Source of the DNA: Candidatus Pelagibacter communis
GTDB taxonomy: Bacteria; Pseudomonadota; Alphaproteobacteria; Pelagibacterales; Pelagibacteraceae
Direction: 5' to 3'
DNA length: 64,000 nucleotides
Assembly: GCF_012932795.1 (NCBI RefSeq)
Contig: NZ_LANA01000001.1
Coordinates: 323,649-387,648, forward strand
The notes below the pieces were generated by a model that did not search any database, had not been told where the DNA came from, and worked only from the letters and a program-made list of their open reading frames with translations. Positions 24,904 to 33,545 of the stretch are shown here, in pieces (position 1 is the first letter of the stretch; each line of letters begins with the position of its first letter). A program made the translations under genes and the position numbers.

Positions 24904-26305
24904 TTTCTTTAGTATACAATATTTGATTTTTTAAGTTGTTAATATTGTCATTCATTTCTGGATCTCTTTCTTTTAATTTTTCAATTGTTTTAACAGAATG
25001 TATAATTGTTGTATGGTCTCGATTGGAGAACTCCCTTCCTATTTCTGGTAAAGATTTAGATGTCAATATTTTAGTTAAATAAATAGCTGCTTGTCTTGGT
25101 CTGACCAAATATCTTGATCTTCTTGAAGACAACATTTCATTTTTGCTAATTTTAAAGAATTTACAAACAGTAGATTGGATTAAATCAATTGTTACTTTAT
25201 TCTCACCTATATTCAACAGGTCTTTTAAAACAATTTTTACTTCTGATAAATTTGGAACTTTGTTATATATCCTTGAGAAAGAAACAACTCTATTGATTGC
25301 GCCGACTAATTCTCTAATACTTCCTGTAATTTCAGTGCTAATAAATTTTTGTATTTCTTCAGAGATATTTATTTGATTTGAATAAAAAATATTAAGTTCC
25401 TCTGTTTTTTGTTTAAGAATTTTACTTCTAAGTTCATAATCAGGTTTTTGAATATCAACGACCAAACCTCCTGCAAATCTTGATTTAATTCTATCTTGGA
25501 TTCTTGGTAGTTTGTTTGGGGCTCTGTCCGCAGAAATTATTATCTGCGAATTTTTATCAAGTAATGCATTGAAAGTATGAAAAAATTCTTCCTGCATTGC
25601 TTCTTTGCCATTCATAAACTGAATATCATCAATTAATAAAATGTCAGTATTTCTAAAATATTCCTTAAATTTTACCATATCATTAGATTTAATAGATTTG
25701 ACAAATTGATACATAAATCTCTCTGCAGAAATAAACATCACTTTATTTTTGTCTTTCAATGAAAGGCCAATAGAATTCAATAAATGAGTTTTGCCCATTC
25801 CAACACCCCCATAAATGTAAAGTGGATTATAATGAGAGATATTTTCTGAAACTTTTAATGATGCTTCGTAGGCTAATTTATTGCTAGTTCCAGTAATAAA
25901 GTTTTCAAATCGTTTGTTGGGATCAATTCTATTATATTGTAAGTATGTGTCTTTAATAAATGATACATTTTCGTTATTTACACTTGGCAGAGTTTTATTT
26001 TGAAGATCATTTTCGTAGTTTTTTTCAATAATTTTAAATTCAATTCTTGTTAAATCTTTTTTATAGACTTTTACAATTTGTAAAATTTGATCTAAATATC
26101 TTGAAGTTATCCAATCTCTTATAAATCTAGTCGAGACAGAAAGTAAAATGTAATTACTCATTTCTTCAACAAAATCTATTTTTCTAAGCCAGCTTTCATA
26201 TATATCGCTACCTAGTTTACTCTTCATATCTTTTTGAATAAGAGCCCAGTCTAATGCTTCTGGGGAGTTTTTTTTTAAATTTTGAATAGTATTTTTGTTA
26301 GACAT
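24893..26305 (-). CDS. dnaA: Chromosomal replication initiator DnaA
   Basis: DnaA binds origin boxes and melts the origin. At 470 aa it has all four domains: N-terminal oligomerisation domain (about 15-90), short linker, AAA+ domain with Walker A GGVGMGKT (166-173) and Walker B ILLIDDIQF, and the C-terminal helix-turn-helix with the DnaA signature ending RDHTTIIHSV (about 435). Upstream is a 313-bp gap with a palindrome but no convincing box cluster. The neighbours rpsT and mutM are the usual alphaproteobacterial ones. Confidence 0.97.
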   Translation of the reverse strand: MSNKNTIQNLKKNSPEALDWALIQKDMKSKLGSDIYESWLRKIDFVEEMSNYILLSVSTRFIRDWITSRYLDQILQIVKVYKKDLTRIEFKIIEKNYENDLQNKTLPSVNNENVSFIKDTYLQYNRIDPNKRFENFITGTSNKLAYEASLKVSENISHYNPLYIYGGVGMGKTHLLNSIGLSLKDKNKVMFISAERFMYQFVKSIKSNDMVKFKEYFRNTDILLIDDIQFMNGKEAMQEEFFHTFNALLDKNSQIIISADRAPNKLPRIQDRIKSRFAGGLVVDIQKPDYELRSKILKQKTEELNIFYSNQINISEEIQKFISTEITGSIRELVGAINRVVSFSRIYNKVPNLSEVKIVLKDLLNIGENKVTIDLIQSTVCKFFKISKNEMLSSRRSRYLVRPRQAAIYLTKILTSKSLPEIGREFSNRDHTTIIHSVKTIEKLKERDPEMNDNINNLKNQILYTKENEI

Positions 26306-26618
26306 AAATTTGTAGGAATGAACTCAGTTAGAAGCAAAACAAACATTTTGCAATAATTAATTTAAAAAAATAAAAAAAAAATAAACTTTTAAGGGGAATC
26401 GTTTGTAGCGCGAATAGATATTTCTAAATAATTAATGTCGTAATGTTCACTTTTTTGTAAAAACTGTTTTACAAATTTTAAATCTGTGAGTGTGTGTTTT
26501 AAGAAAAAAATTTTCCTTTTTTTTACTAAATCTATATATAGTAAATATTTAAAAATTCTTTTTATATTTTGTGTTTATAATAATATATGAATGGCTAAAA
26601 GTAACCATGTGTTGTAAT
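26306..26618. other. 313-bp non-coding region upstream of dnaA
   Basis: This is the longest gap in the window. It is strongly A/T-rich and holds no ORF I would accept (the best is 19 codons). I find no perfect TTATCCACA box; the nearest is TTTTACAAA (26467-26475), one off TTWTNCACA, and it is one arm of a 22-bp palindrome. It must contain the dnaA promoter and 5' leader. A role as part of the replication origin is possible but not shown. Confidence 0.5.
26454..26475. promoter_or_regulatory. 22-bp palindrome upstream of dnaA
   Basis: TTTGTAAAA and TTTTACAAA are perfect 9-bp inverted arms around ACTG. The site is about 150 bp before the dnaA start, a position suited to a regulator of dnaA or an origin-binding protein. 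No T-run follows on either side directly, so it is not a good terminator. Confidence 0.45.
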
Positions 26619-26879
26619 TTAAAGGGACGCAATTTTTTTAGTAATTCTTGAGACGTTTCTTGATGCATTAGCTTTTTTAATTATTCCAGTTTTTGCTACT
26701 TTCATCAATTCAGAATTCAACTTAGGTAAGAATTTCAAGGCTTCAGCTTTTTTCTTATCTTCAATTAGAAGGTTAATTTTTTTTATAGCATTTCTGTATT
26801 TGCTCTTACGAGCCTTATTTACAAGGGTTTGTGTAGTAATTTTTCTAATTCTTTTAATTGCTGATTTTGTGTTTGCCAT
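26619..26879 (-). CDS. rpsT: 30S ribosomal protein S20
   Basis: S20 binds 16S rRNA early in 30S assembly. I start it at MANTKSAIKRIRK (26879), giving 86 aa, the normal length; a longer reading of the frame overlaps mutM and is not typical of S20. The protein is basic and helical throughout, ending ASRNVSRITKKIASL. In alphaproteobacteria rpsT commonly lies next to dnaA and mutM. Confidence 0.96.
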   Translation of the reverse strand: MANTKSAIKRIRKITTQTLVNKARKSKYRNAIKKINLLIEDKKKAEALKFLPKLNSELMKVAKTGIIKKANASRNVSRITKKIASL

Positions 26880-26929
26880 AAGCGCAGTGGTATAGCTCGA
26901 GAATTTATACTGGTCAATAGAATAATTGT

Positions 26930-27793
26930 TTATTTTTGACATATATTGCAAAAGAAAGTCGATCTATTAGAGATAGATATTTTCTTTACTTTACCTGCAC
27001 ATTCATTTCCTAGACAATTTAAATTTTCTCTTTGATAAACTTTAAATTCTTTTTGAAAATTCCCACTTTTTCCAGAAACATTTTTAAAATCACGAATACT
27101 TGATCCACCTTTTTGAATCGCTTTATTGAGAACACTTCTTGAAAAAAAAATAATTTTTTTACAATCTTCTTTGGATAATTTCATTGCCTGCCGTGTTGGT
27201 TTAATTTTACTTAAAAATAAAATTTCACTAGCATAAATATTACCTATCCCAGATACAAATTTTTGATCTATTAAAAAATTTTTAATGTTTTTTTTTTTAT
27301 TAAAAAAATATTTTAATAAATACTTTAAATTAAAGTTCTCAAAAAATGGTTCTGGCCCTAGATGACTAAATTTATTCATTAATTCTTGTTTATTATATAT
27401 GAATTTAAAAAATCCGAATCTTCTAGGATCATTATAAATAACTTTTAAATCTTGGAATTGTATTTCAACATGATTATGTTTTTTTGGTAAGTTTGGAGAA
27501 TTATAAAAGCTGGTATTAGTAACCTCATTCAAATTATTTTTTTTAATTAAATAGATAGTGCCTGACATTCCTAAATGAATTAAACAAAATGAACCCTCAG
27601 AAAAATTTAAAATTAAATATTTAGAAAACCTAGTTACTTTTTTAATAATTTTTTTTTGTAATAATTTTTCAAATTTTAGAGGAATTCTAAACCTTAAATT
27701 CCTGTTTTTAATTATTACTTTCTTAATTTTTTTTTGTTGTATTTTTTTAGCTAGCGATTGTTTAACTATTTCTACTTCTGGTAATTCTGGCAT
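26930..27793 (-). CDS. mutM: Formamidopyrimidine-DNA glycosylase
   Basis: MutM (Fpg) removes 8-oxoguanine and nicks the DNA. At 287 aa it is complete: the N-terminal PELPEVE with the catalytic Pro2 and Glu3, the conserved Lys in RFSKYLIL (about residue 59), the H2TH region (LIDQKFVSGIGNIYASE) and a C-terminal zinc finger. The first knuckle reads CLGNEC (C-x4-C), not the usual C-x2-C, while the second is CNIC. It diverges from ubiE with 35 bp between starts. Confidence 0.95.
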   Translation of the reverse strand: MPELPEVEIVKQSLAKKIQQKKIKKVIIKNRNLRFRIPLKFEKLLQKKIIKKVTRFSKYLILNFSEGSFCLIHLGMSGTIYLIKKNNLNEVTNTSFYNSPNLPKKHNHVEIQFQDLKVIYNDPRRFGFFKFIYNKQELMNKFSHLGPEPFFENFNLKYLLKYFFNKKKNIKNFLIDQKFVSGIGNIYASEILFLSKIKPTRQAMKLSKEDCKKIIFFSRSVLNKAIQKGGSSIRDFKNVSGKSGNFQKEFKVYQRENLNCLGNECAGKVKKISISNRSTFFCNICQK

Positions 27794-27828
27794 TTGACGT
27801 TATATTATCAGTAAATAATAAATTTTAC

Positions 27829-28533
27829 ATGCAGCAATATCTTCAAAATAAAAAAGGGCTTGTTCAAGACGTCTTTGACAATGTTTACAATAAATATGAT
27901 TTAATGAATGACTTTATGTCTCTAGGTGTTCATAGAATTTGGAAAAAAGATTTAATAAGTTGGATGAATCCTTCAAAGAAAAAGGTTTTAATTGATGTTG
28001 CTTGTGGTACGGGTGATCTAGGTAAACTTTTTTTAGATTTAACAAATAAAGATGGAAAAATTTTTTGTGTAGACCCTAATAAAGGAATGATTGGTAAAGG
28101 AAAAACAAAACTAACCACTTATAAAAATATTAACTGGCTCATTGCTCCTGCAGAAAAATTACCTATTAAAAATAATTCTTGTGACTATTATACAATTAGT
28201 TTTGGTTTACGTAACACCAAGGATCTTAATAAAGCTCTTTCAGAAGCTTATCGTGTTTTAAAACCAGGTGGTCGCTACCTATGTTTAGAATTTTCGAAAA
28301 TTCAAAACTCTAATCTGAATTTTATCTATAAAAATTATTCAAAACTTATTCCTTTAATTGGTAAAGCAATAGTGGGTAAAAAAGAACCCTATGAGTATTT
28401 AGTAAAAAGCATTGAAGAGTTTATTAATCAAGAAGAGTTGATTGATCTCATGAAAATTAATAAATTTGAAAATTGTAGTTACAGAAATTTATCTGGTGGA
28501 ATTGTAGCAATTCACTCTGGTTGGAAAATATAA
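27829..28533 (+). CDS. ubiE: Ubiquinone/menaquinone C-methyltransferase UbiE
   Basis: UbiE is the SAM-dependent C-methyltransferase of quinone synthesis. At 234 aa it has the family start VFDNVYNKYDLMNDFMS, SAM motif I DVACGTGDL (about residue 63), and the SFGLRN segment near 124. The next gene, ubiB, starts in the stop codon (TAATG), so ubiE-ubiB are coupled. Confidence 0.96.
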   Translation: MQQYLQNKKGLVQDVFDNVYNKYDLMNDFMSLGVHRIWKKDLISWMNPSKKKVLIDVACGTGDLGKLFLDLTNKDGKIFCVDPNKGMIGKGKTKLTTYKNINWLIAPAEKLPIKNNSCDYYTISFGLRNTKDLNKALSEAYRVLKPGGRYLCLEFSKIQNSNLNFIYKNYSKLIPLIGKAIVGKKEPYEYLVKSIEEFINQEELIDLMKINKFENCSYRNLSGGIVAIHSGWKI

Positions 28534-30101
28534 TGATTAAAAAACTTTTAACTTTGTTTAAATTAGGAAGGAAGTTAGCTAAATCTGACATTTTAAATAT
28601 CGTTTCTAAATTTAAAAAACCTCCTTTAGCGATCAAGATTATCTTTCAAATACTTTCATTTTCTTTTTCAGCTCCTAACAAAACTAATTTAAACGAAAAT
28701 GAAGGGGCAAGGCTTTCTAAATCGATACAATCAATGGGAACTACATTTATTAAATTAGGACAATTTTTAGTTACTAGACCTGATATTATTGGAGATCATT
28801 TGGCAAAACAGCTAGAAGGCTTACAAGATAGATTACCAGCCTTTACCTTATCTGAAGCAAAAGCAATAATTAAAAAAGACTTGGGGGACGACACCTTCAA
28901 TTCTATCATTGATTTAAGTGAGCCAGTTGCAGCAGCTTCAATAGCACAAGTTCATAAAGCAAAAATAAATGATAATGGAACCATAAAAGATGTTGCTATT
29001 AAAATTTTGAGACCAGATATTAAGAAAGTATTTAATGAAGAAATAGATGCGTTAATGCTTTTTGCTTTTATAGTTGAGTCATTTATAAAAAAAACTAAAA
29101 GATTAAAATTAGTAGAAGTTGTTTTTCTCCTTAAAGAAATAACTAATTTAGAAATGGATTTAAGATTTGAAGCAGCAGCTGCAAATGAATATGCCGAAAA
29201 TACAAAAAATGATGCAGGTTTTAGGGTTCCTGCTATCTATTGGAATTTTACAAGCGAAAATGTAATGACACTTGATTGGGTTGACGGTGTTTCTATTCGA
29301 GAAACAGAGGATTTACAAAAAAGAAATATAGATACTAAAAGAATAGCCTCTGATGTTATTCAACATTTTTTAAGACATGCTGTCAGAGATGGTTTTTTTC
29401 ATGCTGATATGCATCAAGGAAATATATTTATTGATGATAATGGACAAATTGTTCCTATAGATTTTGGTATAATGGGAAGATTAGACAACCTTAGTAAAAG
29501 ATTTTTAGCTGAAATTTTATTTGGATTTATTCAAAGAGACTACAAAAAAGTTGCTGAAGTACATTTGGTTGCTGGTCTAGTTCCTAAAGATGTACCTGTA
29601 AATGATTTAGCGCAAGCATTGAGATCTATTGGTGAGCCAATCTTTGGGCAATCCGTAAAAGATATTTCTGGGGGGAAATTGTTAAAACAGCTTTTTGAAG
29701 TTACTGAAAAATTTAACATGCAAACCCAACCACAATTATTGATGTTACAAAAAACAATGGTAGTTGTTGAGGGGGTGGCCAGAAAACTTAACCCTAATAC
29801 CAATATATGGGAGACTTCAAAACCAGTTTTAGAAAATTGGTTAAGAGAAACAAAAGATCCAATCAATGCGTTAAATGAAAGTTTAAAAACTACCACTGAA
29901 GTAATTAAAAGATTGCCTGATTTTCCAGAGATTATGGATAAAGCCAATCAAGCTTTATCATTTTTAGCAAGTGGACAGATCCCCCAAAATTCAAATTCAT
30001 TTACCGCCTTAAATGAAAAGAGATCTGAAATGACTGCCTTTAGAAATCAGTCTATTATTGGTTTATTACTGCTTGTAATTTTTGGCCTAGTAGTATTTTA
30101 A
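28533..30101 (+). CDS. ubiB: UbiB, ABC1/ADCK-family protein for ubiquinone synthesis
   Basis: UbiB is an atypical kinase-like ATPase needed for ubiquinone synthesis, anchored in the inner membrane. I start at MIKKLLTLF (28533), coupled to the ubiE stop, for 522 aa. The family motif KxGQ appears as FIKLGQFL, the Ala-rich loop as AAASIAQVHKA, the lysine as VAIKIL, and the catalytic loop as HADMHQGN with IDFG. One to two membrane helices close the C-terminus (SIIGLLLLVIFGLVVF). Confidence 0.96.
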   Translation: MIKKLLTLFKLGRKLAKSDILNIVSKFKKPPLAIKIIFQILSFSFSAPNKTNLNENEGARLSKSIQSMGTTFIKLGQFLVTRPDIIGDHLAKQLEGLQDRLPAFTLSEAKAIIKKDLGDDTFNSIIDLSEPVAAASIAQVHKAKINDNGTIKDVAIKILRPDIKKVFNEEIDALMLFAFIVESFIKKTKRLKLVEVVFLLKEITNLEMDLRFEAAAANEYAENTKNDAGFRVPAIYWNFTSENVMTLDWVDGVSIRETEDLQKRNIDTKRIASDVIQHFLRHAVRDGFFHADMHQGNIFIDDNGQIVPIDFGIMGRLDNLSKRFLAEILFGFIQRDYKKVAEVHLVAGLVPKDVPVNDLAQALRSIGEPIFGQSVKDISGGKLLKQLFEVTEKFNMQTQPQLLMLQKTMVVVEGVARKLNPNTNIWETSKPVLENWLRETKDPINALNESLKTTTEVIKRLPDFPEIMDKANQALSFLASGQIPQNSNSFTALNEKRSEMTAFRNQSIIGLLLLVIFGLVVF

Positions 30102-30109
30102 TTTGTTCA

Positions 30110-31315
30110 ATGAATAATTTATCTGAAAGAAAAATACTTTTAATAATATGTGGTGGCATATCTGCTTATAAAAGTTTGGAGCTAATTAGATCTTTAAAAA
30201 AATTAGGTGCAAAAGTTAAAACTATTCTTACTAAAAGTGCCAAAGAATTTGTAACTCCTTTATCTATTGCCTCACTATCTCAAGAAAAAGTTTATGAAGA
30301 CTTATTTAATCCTGAAAATCAGGCTGAAATGGATCATATTTCACTATCTAGATGGGCAGACCTAATTGTTGTGGCTCCAGCTACAGCTAATACAATTTCA
30401 AAATTGAGTGCAGGGTCTTCTGAAGATCTGGCTTCAACTGTAATTTTAGCTTCTGATAAAGATATTTTTTTAACACCAGCTATGAATGTTAGAATGTGGG
30501 AACACCCATCAACTAAAGAAAATCTTAAAAAACTAAAATCATTTGGTTATAAAATTATAGGTCCTGAAGTTGGTGATATGGCCTGTGGAGAATTTGGCGA
30601 AGGAAAAATGACTGAACCAGATAATATTGTTCAAGAAATTAATTCATACTTTAGTGAATTAAATAAGAATTATAAACTAAAAGCTTTAGTAACGGCTGGA
30701 CCAACTAATGAGTATATTGATCCTGTAAGATTTATAACAAATAAATCTTCTGGAAAACAAGGCCATGCTTTAGCAAAAGCATTCGCTAAAAGAGGTTTTC
30801 AAACTACTTTAATTTCTGGGCCTACAAATTTAGAGGTGGGAAACAGTATAAACTTAATTAAAGTAGAAACTGCAGATGAGATGCTTAAAGCTACAAAAGA
30901 TAATCTACCAGCAGATGTAGCAATTTTTTCAGCAGCTGTTGCTGACTTTAAGGTTAAAGAAATAAATAATAGTAAAATAAAAAAGCAGGAAAAATTACAT
31001 TTAGAACTAGAAAAAAATATTGATATTTTAAATTATGTATCAAAGCATAATTCTCTAAGACCAAAGTTGGTAATTGGATTTGCTGCAGAAACTAATAATG
31101 TAGAAGAAAATGCAAAAAAAAAACTAGAAGAAAAAAATTGTGACTGGATAATAGCAAATGATGTTTCTAATAAAGCAATTGGATTTGACTCTAGTTTTAA
31201 TGAAGTTTCAATTTATTATAGAGATAAAAATATGAATGATGAAAAGCTTACAATAAAAAATAAATTTGAAATTTCTGATGAAATAGTAGATAGAGTTATA
31301 AAAAAATTAAATTAA
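30110..31315 (+). CDS. coaBC: Bifunctional phosphopantothenoylcysteine decarboxylase/synthetase
   Basis: CoaBC makes 4'-phosphopantetheine in CoA synthesis. The N-terminal flavin-binding CoaC half (about 1-185) has CGGISAYK, the active-site His in MDHISLSRWAD, PAMNVRMWEHP, and the cysteine in DMACGEFGEGKM. The CoaB half (about 190-401) has TAGPTNEYIDPVRF and SAAVADFK. It belongs to the ubiE-ubiB-coaBC-dut run, with 8-bp and 6-bp gaps. Confidence 0.96.
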   Translation: MNNLSERKILLIICGGISAYKSLELIRSLKKLGAKVKTILTKSAKEFVTPLSIASLSQEKVYEDLFNPENQAEMDHISLSRWADLIVVAPATANTISKLSAGSSEDLASTVILASDKDIFLTPAMNVRMWEHPSTKENLKKLKSFGYKIIGPEVGDMACGEFGEGKMTEPDNIVQEINSYFSELNKNYKLKALVTAGPTNEYIDPVRFITNKSSGKQGHALAKAFAKRGFQTTLISGPTNLEVGNSINLIKVETADEMLKATKDNLPADVAIFSAAVADFKVKEINNSKIKKQEKLHLELEKNIDILNYVSKHNSLRPKLVIGFAAETNNVEENAKKKLEEKNCDWIIANDVSNKAIGFDSSFNEVSIYYRDKNMNDEKLTIKNKFEISDEIVDRVIKKLN

Positions 31316-31321
31316 AATTTA

Positions 31322-31759
31322 GTGGCTAAAGTATTAATCAAAAAATTAAATCCTAAAGTAGAATTACCTGCTTACAAAACAGATGGTGCTTCAGGTATGG
31401 ATTTAATGGCTTTTATAGAAGAGCCTATTAGAATAGCCCCTAATAGCTCATATTTAGTTCCTACAGGCCTTACAATGGCATTTTCAGAGGATTATGAAGT
31501 CCAAATTCGTCCTAGATCTGGTTTGGCTGCTAAAAAGAGTATTACAGTTTTAAATACTCCAGGAACGATTGATAGCGATTATAGAGGAGAAATTAAAGTT
31601 ATACTTTTTAATCATGGTAAAGAAGACTTTCTAATCAATAATAAAGATAGAATAGCACAAATGATCTTAATGCCTGTAATTAAAATGGAGCTTGAAGAAA
31701 TAGATAATTTGCCTGATACATTAAGAGGTGATAGTGGATTTGGCTCAACAGGTAAATGA
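31322..31759 (+). CDS. dut: dUTP diphosphatase
   Basis: Dut hydrolyses dUTP to dUMP, protecting DNA from uracil. I use the GTG at 31322 (145 aa), giving the normal N-terminus VLIKKLNPKVELPAYKT. All five trimeric dUTPase motifs are visible, for example SGMDLMA, RPRSGLA, NTPGTIDSDYRGE and the C-terminal RGDSGFGSTG arm. It overlaps the next gene by 4 bp (ATGA). Confidence 0.96.
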   Translation: MAKVLIKKLNPKVELPAYKTDGASGMDLMAFIEEPIRIAPNSSYLVPTGLTMAFSEDYEVQIRPRSGLAAKKSITVLNTPGTIDSDYRGEIKVILFNHGKEDFLINNKDRIAQMILMPVIKMELEEIDNLPDTLRGDSGFGSTGK

Positions 31760-32511
31760 ATAACCAATTAAGAAAAGCATCAATAGAGAGATACTCAAGA
31801 CAAATAGTACTAAAGGAAATTGGCGCTGTAGGACAAAAAAAAATTATATCTGCAAAAGTTTTAATTGTTGGAATGGGTGGCTTAGGGTCTCCTGTTGCTG
31901 AATTTCTTGCAAGAGCTGGTGTTGGTTCGATAGGAATAGTTGATGATGATAAAATTAGTTTATCCAATCTACACAGACAAAGTCTTTATAATGCCAGTGA
32001 TATAGGAAAATTTAAAGTTCAAGTAGCAAGGGGTAAAATTAAAAAAATAAACCCAAGTATTAAAATTAAGATTTACAAAATAAGACTAAATAAAAATAAT
32101 TTTAAGAAAATTATAAAAGATTATGATTATATAGTTGATGGCTCTGATAATTTTTCCACAAAATTTTTATTAAATGATTTTTGTTATAAATTTAAAAAAA
32201 TACTTGTAACTGGAGCTATAAGTAAATTTGACGGTCATATATTTACTTTTAATTTTAAGAATAAAAAGATCCCGTGTTTAAGATGTTTTTTTCAAGACTC
32301 TGATATTTCAGATGATCTATTAAATTGTGAGTCAGAAGGTATTCTTGGTACTGTTGCTGGTATAATTGGAACTATACAAGCAAACGAAGTTTTAAAGAAA
32401 ATACTTGATATTGGAAAGAGTCTTGATGGATATATTTTTATCTTAGATTTATTACAATTAAATTTTAGAAAAGTTAAGCTTAAAAAAAGAAAAAACTGTT
32501 TTTGTAAATGA
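31756..32511 (+). CDS. ThiF/MoeB-family adenylyltransferase (E1-like)
   Basis: This 251-aa protein activates the C-terminal glycine of a small sulfur-carrier protein (MoaD or ThiS) by adenylation. The nucleotide-binding motif is GMGGLGSPVAEFLARAG, and RYSRQIVLKEIG and NLHRQSLY are typical of MoeB. The zinc site is unusual: the first pair is CLRC but the second is CFC at the extreme C-terminus (C-x-C). A rhodanese domain is absent. The partner cannot be named because no moaD or thiS is in the window. Confidence 0.9.
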   Translation: MNNQLRKASIERYSRQIVLKEIGAVGQKKIISAKVLIVGMGGLGSPVAEFLARAGVGSIGIVDDDKISLSNLHRQSLYNASDIGKFKVQVARGKIKKINPSIKIKIYKIRLNKNNFKKIIKDYDYIVDGSDNFSTKFLLNDFCYKFKKILVTGAISKFDGHIFTFNFKNKKIPCLRCFFQDSDISDDLLNCESEGILGTVAGIIGTIQANEVLKKILDIGKSLDGYIFILDLLQLNFRKVKLKKRKNCFCK

Positions 32512-32957
32512 TAAAAAAAATAGTTATTTATGTTTTGTGTCTATCAGTTTTATTTGGTCAATGTTTAATAGCAGAAGAAAAGTTTCTTTCTTTAAAAAAG
32601 AGCAAAGTAAATGTTCGATATGGGCCAAGTTTTGATTCCAAAATTAAATATATTTATAAAAAAATAAATTTACCTATAAAACAAATAGATCAAAAAGAGA
32701 ATTTTAGAAGAATTGTAGACTTAAAAAATAATAGTGGATGGATCCATGTTTCTCAGGTTAAAAAATCAAACTCTATTATCATTTTAGAGGACAAAATTTT
32801 GTATAAAAAACCATCTAACTTTTCAAAACCGATAGCCAAACTAGAAAAAGGAAGGTTATTAGTTTTAAAAAAATGTGAAAATATATGGTGTAATATAAAG
32901 ACTGCTGACTATTCAGGTTGGGTCAAAACTGAAAATATTTGGGGTTCTATTAAATAA
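32508..32957 (+). CDS. Secreted SH3-domain protein
   Basis: This 149-aa protein has a signal peptide (MIKKIVIYVLCLSVLFGQCLIAEE) and two bacterial SH3-like repeats: KVNVRYGPSFDSKI near residue 32 and the second around KPSNFSKPIAKLEKG. This matches the DUF1058/SH3_4 group of periplasmic proteins found in alphaproteobacteria. Binding to peptidoglycan is likely but not proven. It overlaps the thiF-like gene by 4 bp and the convergent DUF3501 gene by 8 bp. Confidence 0.85.
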   Translation: MIKKIVIYVLCLSVLFGQCLIAEEKFLSLKKSKVNVRYGPSFDSKIKYIYKKINLPIKQIDQKENFRRIVDLKNNSGWIHVSQVKKSNSIIILEDKILYKKPSNFSKPIAKLEKGRLLVLKKCENIWCNIKTADYSGWVKTENIWGSIK

Positions 32958-33543
32958 AGTCAGCACATAGTGATTTAACACTATCTTCAGCTAGTTTTGT
33001 GGTGTGAGTGTATTCTTTATGATCAATTCCGAGTTCAATTGTTGCACCATCTGACTTAAATTTAAAAATTTGATTATCATTTAATTTGAAATGGATAAAC
33101 TGAACTGAAGAAGCTTTTCCCTCTGCTGATGTTCTATCAACATCTCCTTCTGGAACAGCTTTAACAACTTCATTATTAATTTTGATGAATATTTTTTCTT
33201 CAATTCCTCCAACTTTACCTAAAAATGCAGCTCTTGAAATTGGATTATCAATTTCAAACATTAGTGTAGCTGTAAGTTCTTTTCCGTTTGGAACCAAAGG
33301 GTTGTAAGCTATTAACTCATCTTTTAATTGCTCATCTCCACCTTTTTCAATGTGTAGCATCTCTTGAACTTGAGCAACCATAGTTTCAAAACTTTCAAAA
33401 TAAAAAGTAGCATAAGGACCAAGCGCTATTCTTCTATCTTTTTTAAACTCAACTAAATCTTTTCTGATTTGCTTTCTACTTTTTACATAAACATCAGATG
33501 GTAATAAATCTTCTTTTTCTATTTGTCTTTTTTCTTTACTCAT
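32950..33543 (-). CDS. DUF3501-family protein
   Basis: This 197-aa soluble protein starts with a charged helix and has the family segments LGPYATFYFESFETMVAQVQEML and ELTATLMFEIDNP. DUF3501 is found beside rubrerythrin and a heterodisulfide-reductase-like Fe-S protein in many aerobic proteobacteria, as here (2 bp after the Fe-S gene). Its function is unknown; a part in peroxide or iron-sulfur handling is inferred from this partnership. Confidence 0.85.
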   Translation of the reverse strand: MSKEKRQIEKEDLLPSDVYVKSRKQIRKDLVEFKKDRRIALGPYATFYFESFETMVAQVQEMLHIEKGGDEQLKDELIAYNPLVPNGKELTATLMFEIDNPISRAAFLGKVGGIEEKIFIKINNEVVKAVPEGDVDRTSAEGKASSVQFIHFKLNDNQIFKFKSDGATIELGIDHKEYTHTTKLAEDSVKSLCADFI

Positions 33544-33545
33544 AA

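Noticed and set aside
26306..26618. Replication origin upstream of dnaA
   Set aside because: No cluster of DnaA boxes is visible. I list the region but do not call it oriC; a skew plot of the whole chromosome would decide.
26880..26951. Longer N-terminus for S20
   Set aside because: S20 proteins start at MANTKSA or equivalent; the extension overlaps mutM.
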